NCBI GenBank assembly: GCA_947449835.1
Contig: CANFSZ010000011.1
Coordinates: forward strand, 1-57,942
From: Opitutia bacterium
Lineage (GTDB): Bacteria; Verrucomicrobiota; Verrucomicrobiia; Opitutales; Opitutaceae
Length of the DNA: 57,942 nt
Direction: 5' to 3'
Within the stretch, counting starts at the first letter, position 1, and the number at the start of each line of letters is the position of its first letter. A model generated the notes under the pieces. The model was given only the letters and a program-made list of their open reading frames with translations, did not search any database and was not told the origin of the DNA. The position numbers were made by a program, and so were the translations under genes. Positions 8,791 to 15,896 of the stretch are shown in pieces.

Positions 8791-9855
8791 ATGAAGCTCC
8801 CCCAACTCCTCGCCCTCGTCTCGTTCTGCGTCCTCATTTCCCACGCCTCACTCTCCGCTGCCCCGATGACTTCGATCACCTACCCCGCCGCCGCCGGCCC
8901 CGGCCAAGCCAAACATCTCGTCTTCCTCACCGGCGACGAAGAATACCGCTCCGAAGAGGGCCTGCCGATGTTGGCCAAGATCCTCAGCCAGCGCTACGGC
9001 TTCACTTGCACCGTCCTCTTCGCCCTCGATCCCGACGGCACGATCAATCCCGACAACAACACCAGCCTCTCCGACCCCGCCGCGCTCGACCGCGCCGACG
9101 GCATCGTGATGGGTCTCCGCTTCCGCCAGTGGCCCGACGCCGCGATGCAGCACTTCGCCGCCGCCGTCGCCCGCGGCGTCCCGATCGTCGCCCTGCGCAC
9201 CAGCACTCACGCCTTCAACTTCCCCGCCAAAAGCCCCAGCGCCTACAAATCGTTCAACAACTTCGGCCGCGAGGTCCTCGGCGAAAACTGGGTCAGCCAT
9301 TGGGGCGCCAACCGCCGCGGCGCCACCCGCGGCATTATCGAACCCGGCGCGGAGAGCGATCCGTTGCTCCGCGGCGTCACCGCGATTTTCGGCGACTCGG
9401 GTGTCTATGAAACTCATCCCGTCGCCGACGCCAAAATCCTCGTCCGCGGCCAGGTGCTCACCGGCATGAGTCCCACCGATGCGCCCGACACTTACCTCAA
9501 GAAACGCAAATCCGACGGCGTCGAACAACCCATCAACGACCCGCTCATGCCGCTCGCGTGGACGCGCCTCAATCACAACGCCAACGGCACCACCAACCGC
9601 GTCTTCTGCACCACCATGGGCGCCGCCACCGATCTCGCCAACGAAGACTTCCGCCGCCTCGTCATCAACGCCGTGCTCGCCGGTTTTGCCCTCGAGATTC
9701 CCGCGCGCGCCGATGTTCGCTACATCGACGCGTATGTGCCCACGCCCTACGCTTTCAAAGGCTACCGTCGCGGCCTCACGCCTGCCGATCACGCCCTCGG
9801 CCAAGTCCTCCGCGCGGGCACGCCTCCGCCTCCCGCCCCCGCGAAAAAAGACTGA
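8791..9855 (+). CDS. Secreted ThuA-domain-like protein
   Basis: The protein of 354 residues has a signal peptide (MKLPQLLALVSFCVLISHASLSA) and then the segment HLVFLTGDEEYRSEEGLPMLAKIL typical of ThuA-like (trehalose utilisation) proteins with a glutamine amidotransferase-like fold. It continues with VPIVALRTSTHAF and HWGANRRG. The C-terminal tail is Pro/Lys-rich (TPPPPAPAKKD). ThuA-like proteins are greatly expanded in Planctomycetes and Verrucomicrobia and are linked to sugar oxidation, but the reaction is generally unproven. trmO begins 11 bp after its stop. Confidence 0.85.
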   Translation: MKLPQLLALVSFCVLISHASLSAAPMTSITYPAAAGPGQAKHLVFLTGDEEYRSEEGLPMLAKILSQRYGFTCTVLFALDPDGTINPDNNTSLSDPAALDRADGIVMGLRFRQWPDAAMQHFAAAVARGVPIVALRTSTHAFNFPAKSPSAYKSFNNFGREVLGENWVSHWGANRRGATRGIIEPGAESDPLLRGVTAIFGDSGVYETHPVADAKILVRGQVLTGMSPTDAPDTYLKKRKSDGVEQPINDPLMPLAWTRLNHNANGTTNRVFCTTMGAATDLANEDFRRLVINAVLAGFALEIPARADVRYIDAYVPTPYAFKGYRRGLTPADHALGQVLRAGTPPPPAPAKKD

Positions 9856-9866
9856 GCTACCCCGCG

Positions 9867-10691
9867 ATGTCCGAAACTCCCGCCACACTTTCGCTCGAGC
9901 CCATCGGCTACATCCGCACGGGAAAACAGGTCAAGTTCCAGGCGCTCCATCAACCGTCCGAGCAACAGCCCGAGCGCAACGTGCTCGAGCTCGTCCCCGG
10001 CCACAATTACGAGCAAGCCCTCCGCGATCTCGCCGGTTTTTCCCGCGTCTGGCTCATCTGGTGGTTTCATCGCAACACCACGTGGCGCCCCCAAGTCATC
10101 CCGCCCCGCGGTCCCGCGCAAAGGCGCGGGGTCTTCGCCACGCGTTCGCCGCATCGCCCCAATCCCCTCGGGCTTACGCCCGTGCAACTCATCGCGATCG
10201 AGGGTCGTCGCCTCATCCTCGGTGAATGTGATCTCGTCGAGGGCACGCCGGTCTTCGATCTCAAACCTTACGTCCCAGCTTACGATAGTTTCCCCGATGC
10301 CCGCGCCGGTTGGATCGAAGAAGTCGACGCGCTCACGCGCCAAGCCCCGCAGTTCAAAGTCCACTATGCGCCGACGGCGACCGCGCAGGCCGAATGGCTC
10401 GTCGCTCATTGGCAGATCGATTTTCGCGCGCGGCTCGAAGAACTCCTCGCCCGCGATCCCACGCCGCACCGCACGCGTCGCATTCGTCGCCGCAGCGCCG
10501 ACCAACTCGAAATCGGTTGCGGCGCTTGGCGCGCGTTTTTCCACGTCGAGGGTTTTGACGTGACCGTGACCGCCCTCGACGCCGGTTTTCCCCTGCGCTT
10601 CTTGCACGACCCGCAACGCGTCGGCTTGCCCGATTGCGCTGCTCAAGTCGCCTTCCTCGCGGTCTGGCCCGAAGCGCCGCGCGCGGTTTAA
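9867..10691 (+). CDS. trmO: tRNA (N6-threonylcarbamoyladenosine37-N6)-methyltransferase TrmO
   Basis: TrmO methylates t6A37 in tRNA-Thr using S-adenosylmethionine. The 274-residue protein opens with LEPIGYIRTG, has the family signature GVFATRSPHRPNPLGLT near residue 90, and then the GTPVFDLKPYVPAYDS motif. The C-terminal region of about 120 residues includes the conserved FHVEGFDVTVT-like beta element. The ATG at 9867 lies 11 bp after the thuA-like gene. The stop overlaps that of the convergent methyltransferase gene (GTTTAAAC at the junction). Confidence 0.92.
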   Translation: MSETPATLSLEPIGYIRTGKQVKFQALHQPSEQQPERNVLELVPGHNYEQALRDLAGFSRVWLIWWFHRNTTWRPQVIPPRGPAQRRGVFATRSPHRPNPLGLTPVQLIAIEGRRLILGECDLVEGTPVFDLKPYVPAYDSFPDARAGWIEEVDALTRQAPQFKVHYAPTATAQAEWLVAHWQIDFRARLEELLARDPTPHRTRRIRRRSADQLEIGCGAWRAFFHVEGFDVTVTALDAGFPLRFLHDPQRVGLPDCAAQVAFLAVWPEAPRAV

Positions 10692-11803
10692 ACCGCCGCG
10701 CTCACCGGGCGTTTCTCGTGGCTCCAACGCCACGTATCAATGTCCGTCCAGCGGCCCACCGTTAGGCGCACCTCAATCACGTCGCCCACCGCAAAGTCCG
10801 CGCGATCCGTCCGCAGGATGCGATAGCCCCAGTGCGGCGCGCGCCCGGCATCCTTCGGTCCCGAGCTCAGTTTGAGATCCGCATCCACGCGCGCCCGGAA
10901 ATACACCGCGTAGCCATCAAGCCGCCCCGCGTTCACCACCGTGCGCGAAAAGTTAATTTCCCCCGGCAGGTCCGCCTCGTTTAAGGTGTGTAAATCTACC
11001 GAGAGCACCGGCTCCGGCTCGCCTAAAAAGTGATCCACAAACTCCGGATCACTGCTGCGCAGGTGATAATAATCGGGCTCCTGCGGGCGTTGCCGTCCCA
11101 TGCAGGCATAGTCGTAGCCATGCACGTTGAGTTCCCAGATGAACGGCACGTGCCGCGCGTCGTTCAACTTTATGGGCTCGCAGTAAAAATCGAAACAGCT
11201 CGGTAAGATCAGCCCGCCCCGCTTCAGCAGGCGATCCCGCAGGTCACACACGTTGGTCACCATCGCTTCGTCGAAGAGACAGTCGCCCATCTGTTCATGC
11301 AAAATCACGTCCACGGACTCATCCGTCGTAAACTCCGAACTGTGCGCCGCGATGAACTCCACATTCTGAATCCCATTGGCCGCCGCCAGGGTCTTCGCGT
11401 GGCGCAAAATCTCCGAATGATCCACCGCGTACACGTGAGCCGCCCCGCGTCGCGCCGCAAACGCCGCCAAGATGCCCGTGCCGGTCCCGAGATCGATCAC
11501 GCGATCCCCCGGCTGGATGTGCCGGGTGATCGCCGCGTGGTAAAACGCCATCCGCGGTTTGTCCGCCAACATCTTCTCCTGTTCGTAGAAATTGGCAAAG
11601 TACCAGCCGTTGTACTCTCGGTAACGCGACTCCGGCGATCCATCGCCCTCGGGGAAAAACCACGCCGCCAACCGCGGTCGCGCCACGATCCAGCGCCGCC
11701 CTCGGCCGATCACGCGGCTCCCCGCCGAGATCAGGCTCACACTGCAACGCTGCAAAAAAGAAGTTAACATACGGTTGGGCGGAAACCCCTCCGCTCGCGC
11801 CAC
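10688..11803 (-). CDS. Protein arginine methyltransferase-like SAM-dependent methyltransferase
   Basis: The 371-residue protein carries the class I motif VIDLGTGTGILAAFAARRGA (103-121), acidic post-I residue Asp128, and HEQMGDCLFDEAM (169-181), which matches the PRMT double-E loop with Glu170 and Glu179. APHWGYR (322-328) matches the THW loop with Thr replaced by Pro. The N-terminal YFANFYEQEKMLADKPRMAFY matches the PRMT alpha-X region. The C-terminal 180 residues look like the PRMT beta-barrel. The GTG start at 11803 is supported by an AAGGAG ribosome binding site 8 nt upstream; ATG 11770 is the alternative. By family knowledge it should methylate a guanidino nitrogen, in protein or a small molecule; the substrate is unknown. 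It is transcribed divergently from xseB-dxs. Confidence 0.85.
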   Translation of the reverse strand: MARAEGFPPNRMLTSFLQRCSVSLISAGSRVIGRGRRWIVARPRLAAWFFPEGDGSPESRYREYNGWYFANFYEQEKMLADKPRMAFYHAAITRHIQPGDRVIDLGTGTGILAAFAARRGAAHVYAVDHSEILRHAKTLAAANGIQNVEFIAAHSSEFTTDESVDVILHEQMGDCLFDEAMVTNVCDLRDRLLKRGGLILPSCFDFYCEPIKLNDARHVPFIWELNVHGYDYACMGRQRPQEPDYYHLRSSDPEFVDHFLGEPEPVLSVDLHTLNEADLPGEINFSRTVVNAGRLDGYAVYFRARVDADLKLSSGPKDAGRAPHWGYRILRTDRADFAVGDVIEVRLTVGRWTDIDTWRWSHEKRPVSAAV

Positions 11804-11811
11804 GGTGCCCG

Positions 11812-11817
11812 CTCCTT
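11812..11817 (-). promoter_or_regulatory. Ribosome binding site fixing the GTG start of the PRMT-like gene
   Basis: AAGGAG on the minus strand sits 8 nt before GTG 11803. The alternative ATG at 11770 has no such site, so this element decides the start. Confidence 0.7.
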
Positions 11818-11834
11818 CCCGCAGCGCAACCTCA

Positions 11835-11849
11835 GCTTATGCCATAAGC
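11835..11849. promoter_or_regulatory. 15-bp inverted repeat in the PRMT-like/xseB divergent promoter region
   Basis: GCTTATG-C-CATAAGC is a perfect 7-bp inverted repeat around one base. It sits in the 93-bp gap between two divergent genes, so a protein bound here could affect both. No matching regulator gene is nearby. Confidence 0.4.
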
Positions 11850-11896
11850 CCTTAAAGATTGTTTGAAACCGTCGCCCGCCCACCCATCTTCCCCTC

Positions 11897-12139
11897 GTGG
11901 AAACTAAGGAAAGCAAACTCTCATTCGAGACCGCCCTCAATCAGCTGGAGTCCATCGTCGAGACGATGGAGTCCGGCGACGTGCCTTTGGCCGACCTCCT
12001 CGCCAAGTTCGAGCAGGGCTCCAAACTCCTGAAAGTCTGCGAATCCCGCCTCAAAGACGCCGAGCTCAAGATCGAGTTGCTCAAAAAACAAAAAGACGGC
12101 GCTTCATTCTCCAGCTTCGAGCCCGAGCGCGGCGCCTGA
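11897..12139 (+). CDS. xseB: Exodeoxyribonuclease VII small subunit
   Basis: The 80-residue protein matches XseB throughout: LSFETALNQLESIVETMESGDVPLADLLAKFEQGSKLLKVCESRL, followed by a charged coiled-coil end with ELKIELLKK. The small subunit stabilises the XseA nuclease in a single-strand DNA exonuclease. xseA is not in the window. The start is GTG at 11897. It is followed after 56 bp by dxs; in many bacteria ispA lies between them, but not here. Confidence 0.92.
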   Translation: METKESKLSFETALNQLESIVETMESGDVPLADLLAKFEQGSKLLKVCESRLKDAELKIELLKKQKDGASFSSFEPERGA

Positions 12140-12195
12140 GTCGCATCGGCCTCCTGTACTTTTCACCACCTCCGCCTTTCCTGCTTCCGCTTCTG

Positions 12196-14121
12196 ATGAA
12201 CGTTTCTCCCGCTCGCCTTCTCGAGACCATCCACGGCCCCGCCGACGTCAAAGCCCTCGCGCCCGGCCAACTGCCCCAACTCGCGCAGGAAATCCGCGAC
12301 GAAATCATCGCCGTCACCGCCAAGAACGGCGGCCACGTCGGGCCCAACCTCGGCGTCGTCGAGCTCACGCTCGCCCTGCACCGCGTCTTTGATACGCCCA
12401 ACGACCAATTCGTCTTCGACGTCGCCCACCAAGGCTACGTCCACAAGCTCCTCACCGGCCGCCAAGGCGCGTTCTTCCGCGGCCTCCGCCAATCCGGCGG
12501 CACCAGCGGTTTCCTTTACCGCGCCGAGAGTCCGCACGATAGTTTCGGCGCCGGCCACGCCGGCACCGCCTTGAGCGCCGCCCTCGGTATGGCCACCGCC
12601 CGCGATCTCCGCGGCAGCTCCGAACACGTGGTCGCCGTCTGCGGCGACGGCGCGTTCACCTGCGGCGTCACGCTCGAAGCCCTCAACAACATCGTCGGCT
12701 CCACCAAGCGCCTCATCGTCATCCTCAACGACAACGAGTGGTCCATCGCCAAAAACGTCGGCGCCATCTCCACCTACCTCAACCGCCTCAGCACGAGCAA
12801 AACTTACAACAAGCTCCACCACGACATCGAGGGCTTCTTTAAGAGTTTCCCCACCGGCGAGAGCCTGAACCGCGTTTACCACAAATGGAAACGCGAGACG
12901 AAGGACTTCTTCGTCGAATCCTCCCTCTTCGAGAAATTCGGCCTGCGCTACCTCGGTCCCGTCGACGGCCACGACCTCGACGCGCTCCAGAAAAACCTCG
13001 AGTTCGCCCGCCACGCCGATGTGCCCGTGCTCATCCACGTGCTCACCAAAAAAGGCAAAGGCCTCGAAGCCGCCCTTGCCCAACCCGAGAAATTCCACGG
13101 CCTCGGCTCCTTCGATCCCTCCACCGGCGAGAGCAAAGCCGCCGCCCCCGGCACCCCGCCCAATCTCCAAGACGTCTTCGGCCACGCCCTCGTCCGCTTC
13201 GCCAAGGCCAACCCCAAGATCCTCGGCATCACCGGCGCCATGCCCAGCGGCACGGGCTTGATCCACCTCGCCAACGAGGTTCCTAAACAATTCTTCGACG
13301 TCGGCATCGCCGAGGAGCACGCCGTGCTCTTCGCCGCCGGTCTCGCCACCAAGGGCTTCCGCCCCGTCTGCGCGATTTACTCCACCTTCCTCCAGCGCGC
13401 CTACGACCAGGTCATCCACGACGTCGCCCTGCAAAACCTCCCCGTCACTTTCTGCATGGACCGCGCCGGCCTCTCCCCCGCCGATGGCCCCACGCATCAC
13501 GGTCTCTTCGACATCGCTTACCTCCGCTGCGTCCCCGGCGCCACGGTCATGCAGCCCAAAGACGAGGACGAACTCGTCGACATGCTCCACACCAGCCTGC
13601 AACTCCCCGGCCCCGGCTTCATCCGCTACCCGCGCGGCGCCGGCACGGGCGCCAAGATCAAAGCCCAACCCGTCGCCCTCCCCCTCGGCCAAGCCGAGGT
13701 CTTGCGCGACGGTACCCAAATCATGATCTGGGCCCTCGGCCCCATGATCGCCGACGCCCTCGCTCTCGCCGAACGCCTCGCCCGCGAGGAACACCTCTCC
13801 GTCGGCGTCGTCAACGCCCGCTTCATCAAGCCTCTCGACCGCACGCTCCTCCTCCGCCAGGCCAAGCTCGTACCGCTCATCGTCACCATGGAAGACCACG
13901 TGCTCGCCGGCGGCTTCGGCAGCGCCGTGCTCGAAACCTTGCAAGACGCCGCCTGCCCCACCGCCGTCGAACGCATCGGCTGGCCCGATAAATTTGTCGA
14001 ACACGGCTCGAGCAACGCGATCTTGCGCAGCTCCTACGGACTCGCACCCGACGACATCCACCGTCGCGTCCTCGCCCGCTGGCGCAACCTCCGCGCCGAG
14101 CCCGCCCCCAACGACGCCTAA
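12196..14121 (+). CDS. dxs: 1-deoxy-D-xylulose-5-phosphate synthase
   Basis: Dxs makes DXP from pyruvate and glyceraldehyde 3-phosphate with thiamine diphosphate, the entry step of the MEP isoprenoid pathway. The 641-residue length is normal. Seen motifs: GHVGPNLGVVELTLALH with the conserved His, VCGDGAFTCGVTLEALNN (ThDP-binding GDG...N), HVLTKKGKGLEAA, DVGIAEEHAVLFAAGLA with the catalytic Glu, and YSTFLQRAYDQVIHDVALQ with DRAGLSPADGPTHHG. It belongs to a two-gene xseB-dxs unit. Confidence 0.96.
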   Translation: MNVSPARLLETIHGPADVKALAPGQLPQLAQEIRDEIIAVTAKNGGHVGPNLGVVELTLALHRVFDTPNDQFVFDVAHQGYVHKLLTGRQGAFFRGLRQSGGTSGFLYRAESPHDSFGAGHAGTALSAALGMATARDLRGSSEHVVAVCGDGAFTCGVTLEALNNIVGSTKRLIVILNDNEWSIAKNVGAISTYLNRLSTSKTYNKLHHDIEGFFKSFPTGESLNRVYHKWKRETKDFFVESSLFEKFGLRYLGPVDGHDLDALQKNLEFARHADVPVLIHVLTKKGKGLEAALAQPEKFHGLGSFDPSTGESKAAAPGTPPNLQDVFGHALVRFAKANPKILGITGAMPSGTGLIHLANEVPKQFFDVGIAEEHAVLFAAGLATKGFRPVCAIYSTFLQRAYDQVIHDVALQNLPVTFCMDRAGLSPADGPTHHGLFDIAYLRCVPGATVMQPKDEDELVDMLHTSLQLPGPGFIRYPRGAGTGAKIKAQPVALPLGQAEVLRDGTQIMIWALGPMIADALALAERLAREEHLSVGVVNARFIKPLDRTLLLRQAKLVPLIVTMEDHVLAGGFGSAVLETLQDAACPTAVERIGWPDKFVEHGSSNAILRSSYGLAPDDIHRRVLARWRNLRAEPAPNDA

Positions 14122-14169
14122 GTCCGTCGGTTAAGATCAGCGTCAGAAGCGCTCCGGTGCGCTTGCCCT

Positions 14170-15156
14170 ATGTCTCTCCCCACTAACATGCGTCTTTTGC
14201 AGATCGTCGCGCCCGGCCGCGCGGAATGGCGCGAGGCGCCCGTGCCTGTTCCCGGTCCCGGCGAAGTCCTCGTCCGCATCCGCGCCGTAGCCACATGTCC
14301 GCATTGGGACCTCCATATCTTCGGCGGCCAACCGATGTTTCCCGGCGCCCCGCTCGATTACCCTTATCTCCCCGGACAACCCGGCCACGAGGCCGTCGGC
14401 GAGATCGTCGCCCTCGGGCCTGAGGTCACTTCATTTCGCGTCGGCGCGCGTGTCGCTGTCTGGCGCGACACCGGGCGACGCCCGCAAGGCTGTTACGCGC
14501 AGTTCAACGTGCTCCGCGCCGACGATCTTCTCGAGGTCCCCGCGCACTTGCCCGCAGCCGCGCTCGCTTCGCTCGAACTCGCGATGTGCGTCGAGGTTTC
14601 CTTTCAACAACTCGCAACGCTCGGCGGCGTCGCTGGTCGTCGGCTCGGGCTCTCCGGCCTCGGCCCCGCCGGTCTCGTCGCCGTGCAACTCGCCCGCGCT
14701 CACGAGGCCGCCGAAATCATCGGCTTCGATGTCGTCGCCGAGCGTCGCGCCCTCGCCTCTCGCCTCGGCGCGCACCGCACCCTCGCGCCCGATGCCGTCA
14801 CTTGGCCGCCCGCGCGTGATGACTCCGCTCTCGACGACGCGATTGACCTCACCGGCTTGCCCGCGTCGATCGAGTTTCTCATGGATCGCACGCGCCGCTG
14901 CGTGACGCTCTTCGGCGTGCTGCGCGAAGACGTGCACTTTAAGCCGCGCCACCTCTTCGGTCCCGGCCTCATGCTCATGGGCTACGGCGAACACCATCGC
15001 GCCGCCGCCGAGACCGCCCTGCGCTGCATCGTCGCGGGTCAACTCCAGTTGGCTCCGCTCATCACGCACACGTTGCCCTTCACGCGGTACGCCGAGGGCG
15101 TGGAGTTGTTGCGCACGAAACAAGCCGTCAAAATCCTCTTCGATCCGTGGCTCTGA
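14170..15156 (+). CDS. Medium-chain dehydrogenase/reductase, zinc-poor type
   Basis: The protein of 328 residues is an MDR-family oxidoreductase: GRAEWREAPVPVPGPGEVLVRI, a GHEAVGEIVALG segment and a Rossmann core LSGLGPAGLVAVQLAR. It keeps C-P-H-W-D-L-H near the usual catalytic zinc site (ATCPHWDLH) and GHE, but has no four-cysteine structural-zinc loop, so it resembles threonine dehydrogenase-like enzymes lacking the structural zinc. ATG 14170 is used; ATG 14188 (MRLLQIV) is equally plausible. The gap to dxs is 48 bp. The substrate is unknown. Confidence 0.8.
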   Translation: MSLPTNMRLLQIVAPGRAEWREAPVPVPGPGEVLVRIRAVATCPHWDLHIFGGQPMFPGAPLDYPYLPGQPGHEAVGEIVALGPEVTSFRVGARVAVWRDTGRRPQGCYAQFNVLRADDLLEVPAHLPAAALASLELAMCVEVSFQQLATLGGVAGRRLGLSGLGPAGLVAVQLARAHEAAEIIGFDVVAERRALASRLGAHRTLAPDAVTWPPARDDSALDDAIDLTGLPASIEFLMDRTRRCVTLFGVLREDVHFKPRHLFGPGLMLMGYGEHHRAAAETALRCIVAGQLQLAPLITHTLPFTRYAEGVELLRTKQAVKILFDPWL

Positions 15157-15186
15157 TCGCGCAGCCGCGCCGTCGCATCGGGGCGT

Positions 15187-15219
15187 AAAAAAAAGCCACC
15201 CCAGTAAAGGAGCGGCTTT
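15187..15219 (-). terminator. Intrinsic terminator of the tRNA-Gly/cysteine-repeat gene unit
   Basis: Read on the minus strand, AAAGCCGCTCC pairs over 11 bp (two G-U pairs) with GGGGTGGCTTT around a 6-nt loop and runs straight into eight T. It lies 27 bp after the stop of the small cysteine-rich gene. On the plus strand it lies 31 bp after the convergent dehydrogenase gene. Confidence 0.85.
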
Positions 15220-15245
15220 CGTAAAGGCTAACTGAGCCAGACAGC

Positions 15246-15473
15246 TTAGTGCTTGGCGGCCGCGGGGGCGTTGGTGCCGCCGCATTTTTCGCAGTTCTTG
15301 TGTTCTTTGGCGGCGGCGACGCAGCACTCATGAGCGCAGGTCTTGCCTTCTTTTTCAGCTTTCACGCAGCACTTGCCCTTGTGAGGAGCGGCATCTTTGG
15401 CAGCGTCGGCCGCGAAGGCAAACGAGGCGGAGATGAGGGCGGCAACGACGAACAGGATCTTGGAGGACTTCAT
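15246..15473 (-). CDS. Small secreted protein with tandem cysteine repeat
   Basis: The 75-residue precursor has a clear signal peptide (MKSSKILFVVAALISASFAFA, cut before ADAAK), leaving about 54 residues. The mature part contains two copies of a 12-residue unit, CCVKAEKEGKTC and CCVAAAKEHKNC, sharing C-C-V-x-A-x-K-E-x-K-x-C. Each copy is followed by further metal-type ligands (AHE, EKCGG). There are seven Cys and several His in the mature part, and the ends are Ala/Lys-rich. This composition suggests a periplasmic metal- or thiol-binding protein; no known family was recognised. tRNA-Gly lies 31 nt upstream on the same strand and a strong terminator lies downstream. Confidence 0.75.
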   Translation of the reverse strand: MKSSKILFVVAALISASFAFAADAAKDAAPHKGKCCVKAEKEGKTCAHECCVAAAKEHKNCEKCGGTNAPAAAKH

Positions 15474-15504
15474 GGTATTTTATTTTTGGTTGTGGGGGAC
15501 TAAT

Positions 15505-15578
15505 TGGTGCGGGCGGAGGGAATCGAACCCTCCTCTCATGCTTGGGAAGCACACATATTACCGATATACTACGCCCGC
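15505..15578 (-). tRNA. tRNA-Gly (anticodon CCC)
   Basis: A full cloverleaf of 74 nt folds on the minus strand: acceptor GCGGGCG/CGCCCGC, D stem GTAT/ATAT, anticodon stem TGTGC/GCATG with loop TTCCCAA, T arm GAGGG-TTCGATT-CCCTC, discriminator A and an encoded CCA. Anticodon CCC reads GGG. Its first 19 nt are duplicated at 15878-15896. The small cysteine-repeat gene starts 31 nt downstream with no terminator between. Confidence 0.95.
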
Positions 15579-15595
15579 ATCTCTGAAAAAAGGAC

Positions 15596-15623
15596 AAAAT
15601 ATGCCAGTGTGATGTGCCACTAA
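15596..15623 (-). promoter_or_regulatory. Candidate promoter for tRNA-Gly
   Basis: On the minus strand TTAGTG (15623-15618), a 16-bp spacer and TATTTT (15601-15596) precede the mature tRNA 5' end by 17 nt. The match to sigma-70 boxes is modest, but it lies in the AT-rich spacer at the right distance. Confidence 0.35.
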
Positions 15624-15695
15624 GCTGATTTTTGCTTATCGGCCTAGTCAATCGTAGACATTGGCATAATTAGAAAATCCGAACTCAAAAATACA

Positions 15696-15726
15696 TTAAT
15701 GCAAATATTTAAGTTTTAATGCAAAT
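15696..15726. repeat. Direct repeat pair TTAATGCAAAT
   Basis: Two identical 11-bp copies (15696-15706 and 15716-15726) start 20 bp apart, about two helical turns, inside the AT-rich spacer. Confidence 0.7.
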
Positions 15727-15740
15727 TTTATCTGAAATCA

Positions 15741-15766
15741 TATGCCACCCGCGTATGCCACCCGCG
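15741..15766. repeat. Perfect 13-bp tandem repeat TATGCCACCCGCG
   Basis: Two abutting identical copies occupy 15741-15753 and 15754-15766. The core GCCACC recurs in looser form further right (GATACGCCACC and CTACGCCACC around 15907-15943). Confidence 0.8.
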
Positions 15767-15804
15767 TCGTTTTTTATTAACTAAAGGCGAGAAAAGAGGG
15801 ACGT

Positions 15805-15842
15805 AATTTTGCCATTCTCCCTCTCAGAGAGCAATTTTGCCA
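15805..15842. repeat. Direct repeat pair AATTTTGCCA
   Basis: Two identical 10-bp copies (15805-15814 and 15833-15842) flank one arm of a 7-bp inverted repeat in the AT-rich spacer. Confidence 0.65.
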
Positions 15843-15877
15843 CAAATGTTGTACATGGCTAGACGATCAGGGGCTCC

Positions 15878-15896
15878 ACCGATATACTACGCCCGC
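15878..15896. repeat. 19-bp copy of the tRNA-Gly 5' end (att-like)
   Basis: ACCGATATACTACGCCCGC here is identical to 15560-15578, the first 19 nt of tRNA-Gly read on the minus strand. The identity stops sharply on both sides. The two copies are in the same orientation and 318 bp apart. It can be an attachment-site scar of an element that used the tRNA 5' end, or the stub of a lost second tRNA copy. Confidence 0.75.

Noticed and set aside
12163-14061. 632-residue minus-strand frame opposite dxs
   Set aside because: It is the antisense shadow of dxs in a GC-rich gene; composition is Gly/Ala/Glu/Val-repetitive without motifs.
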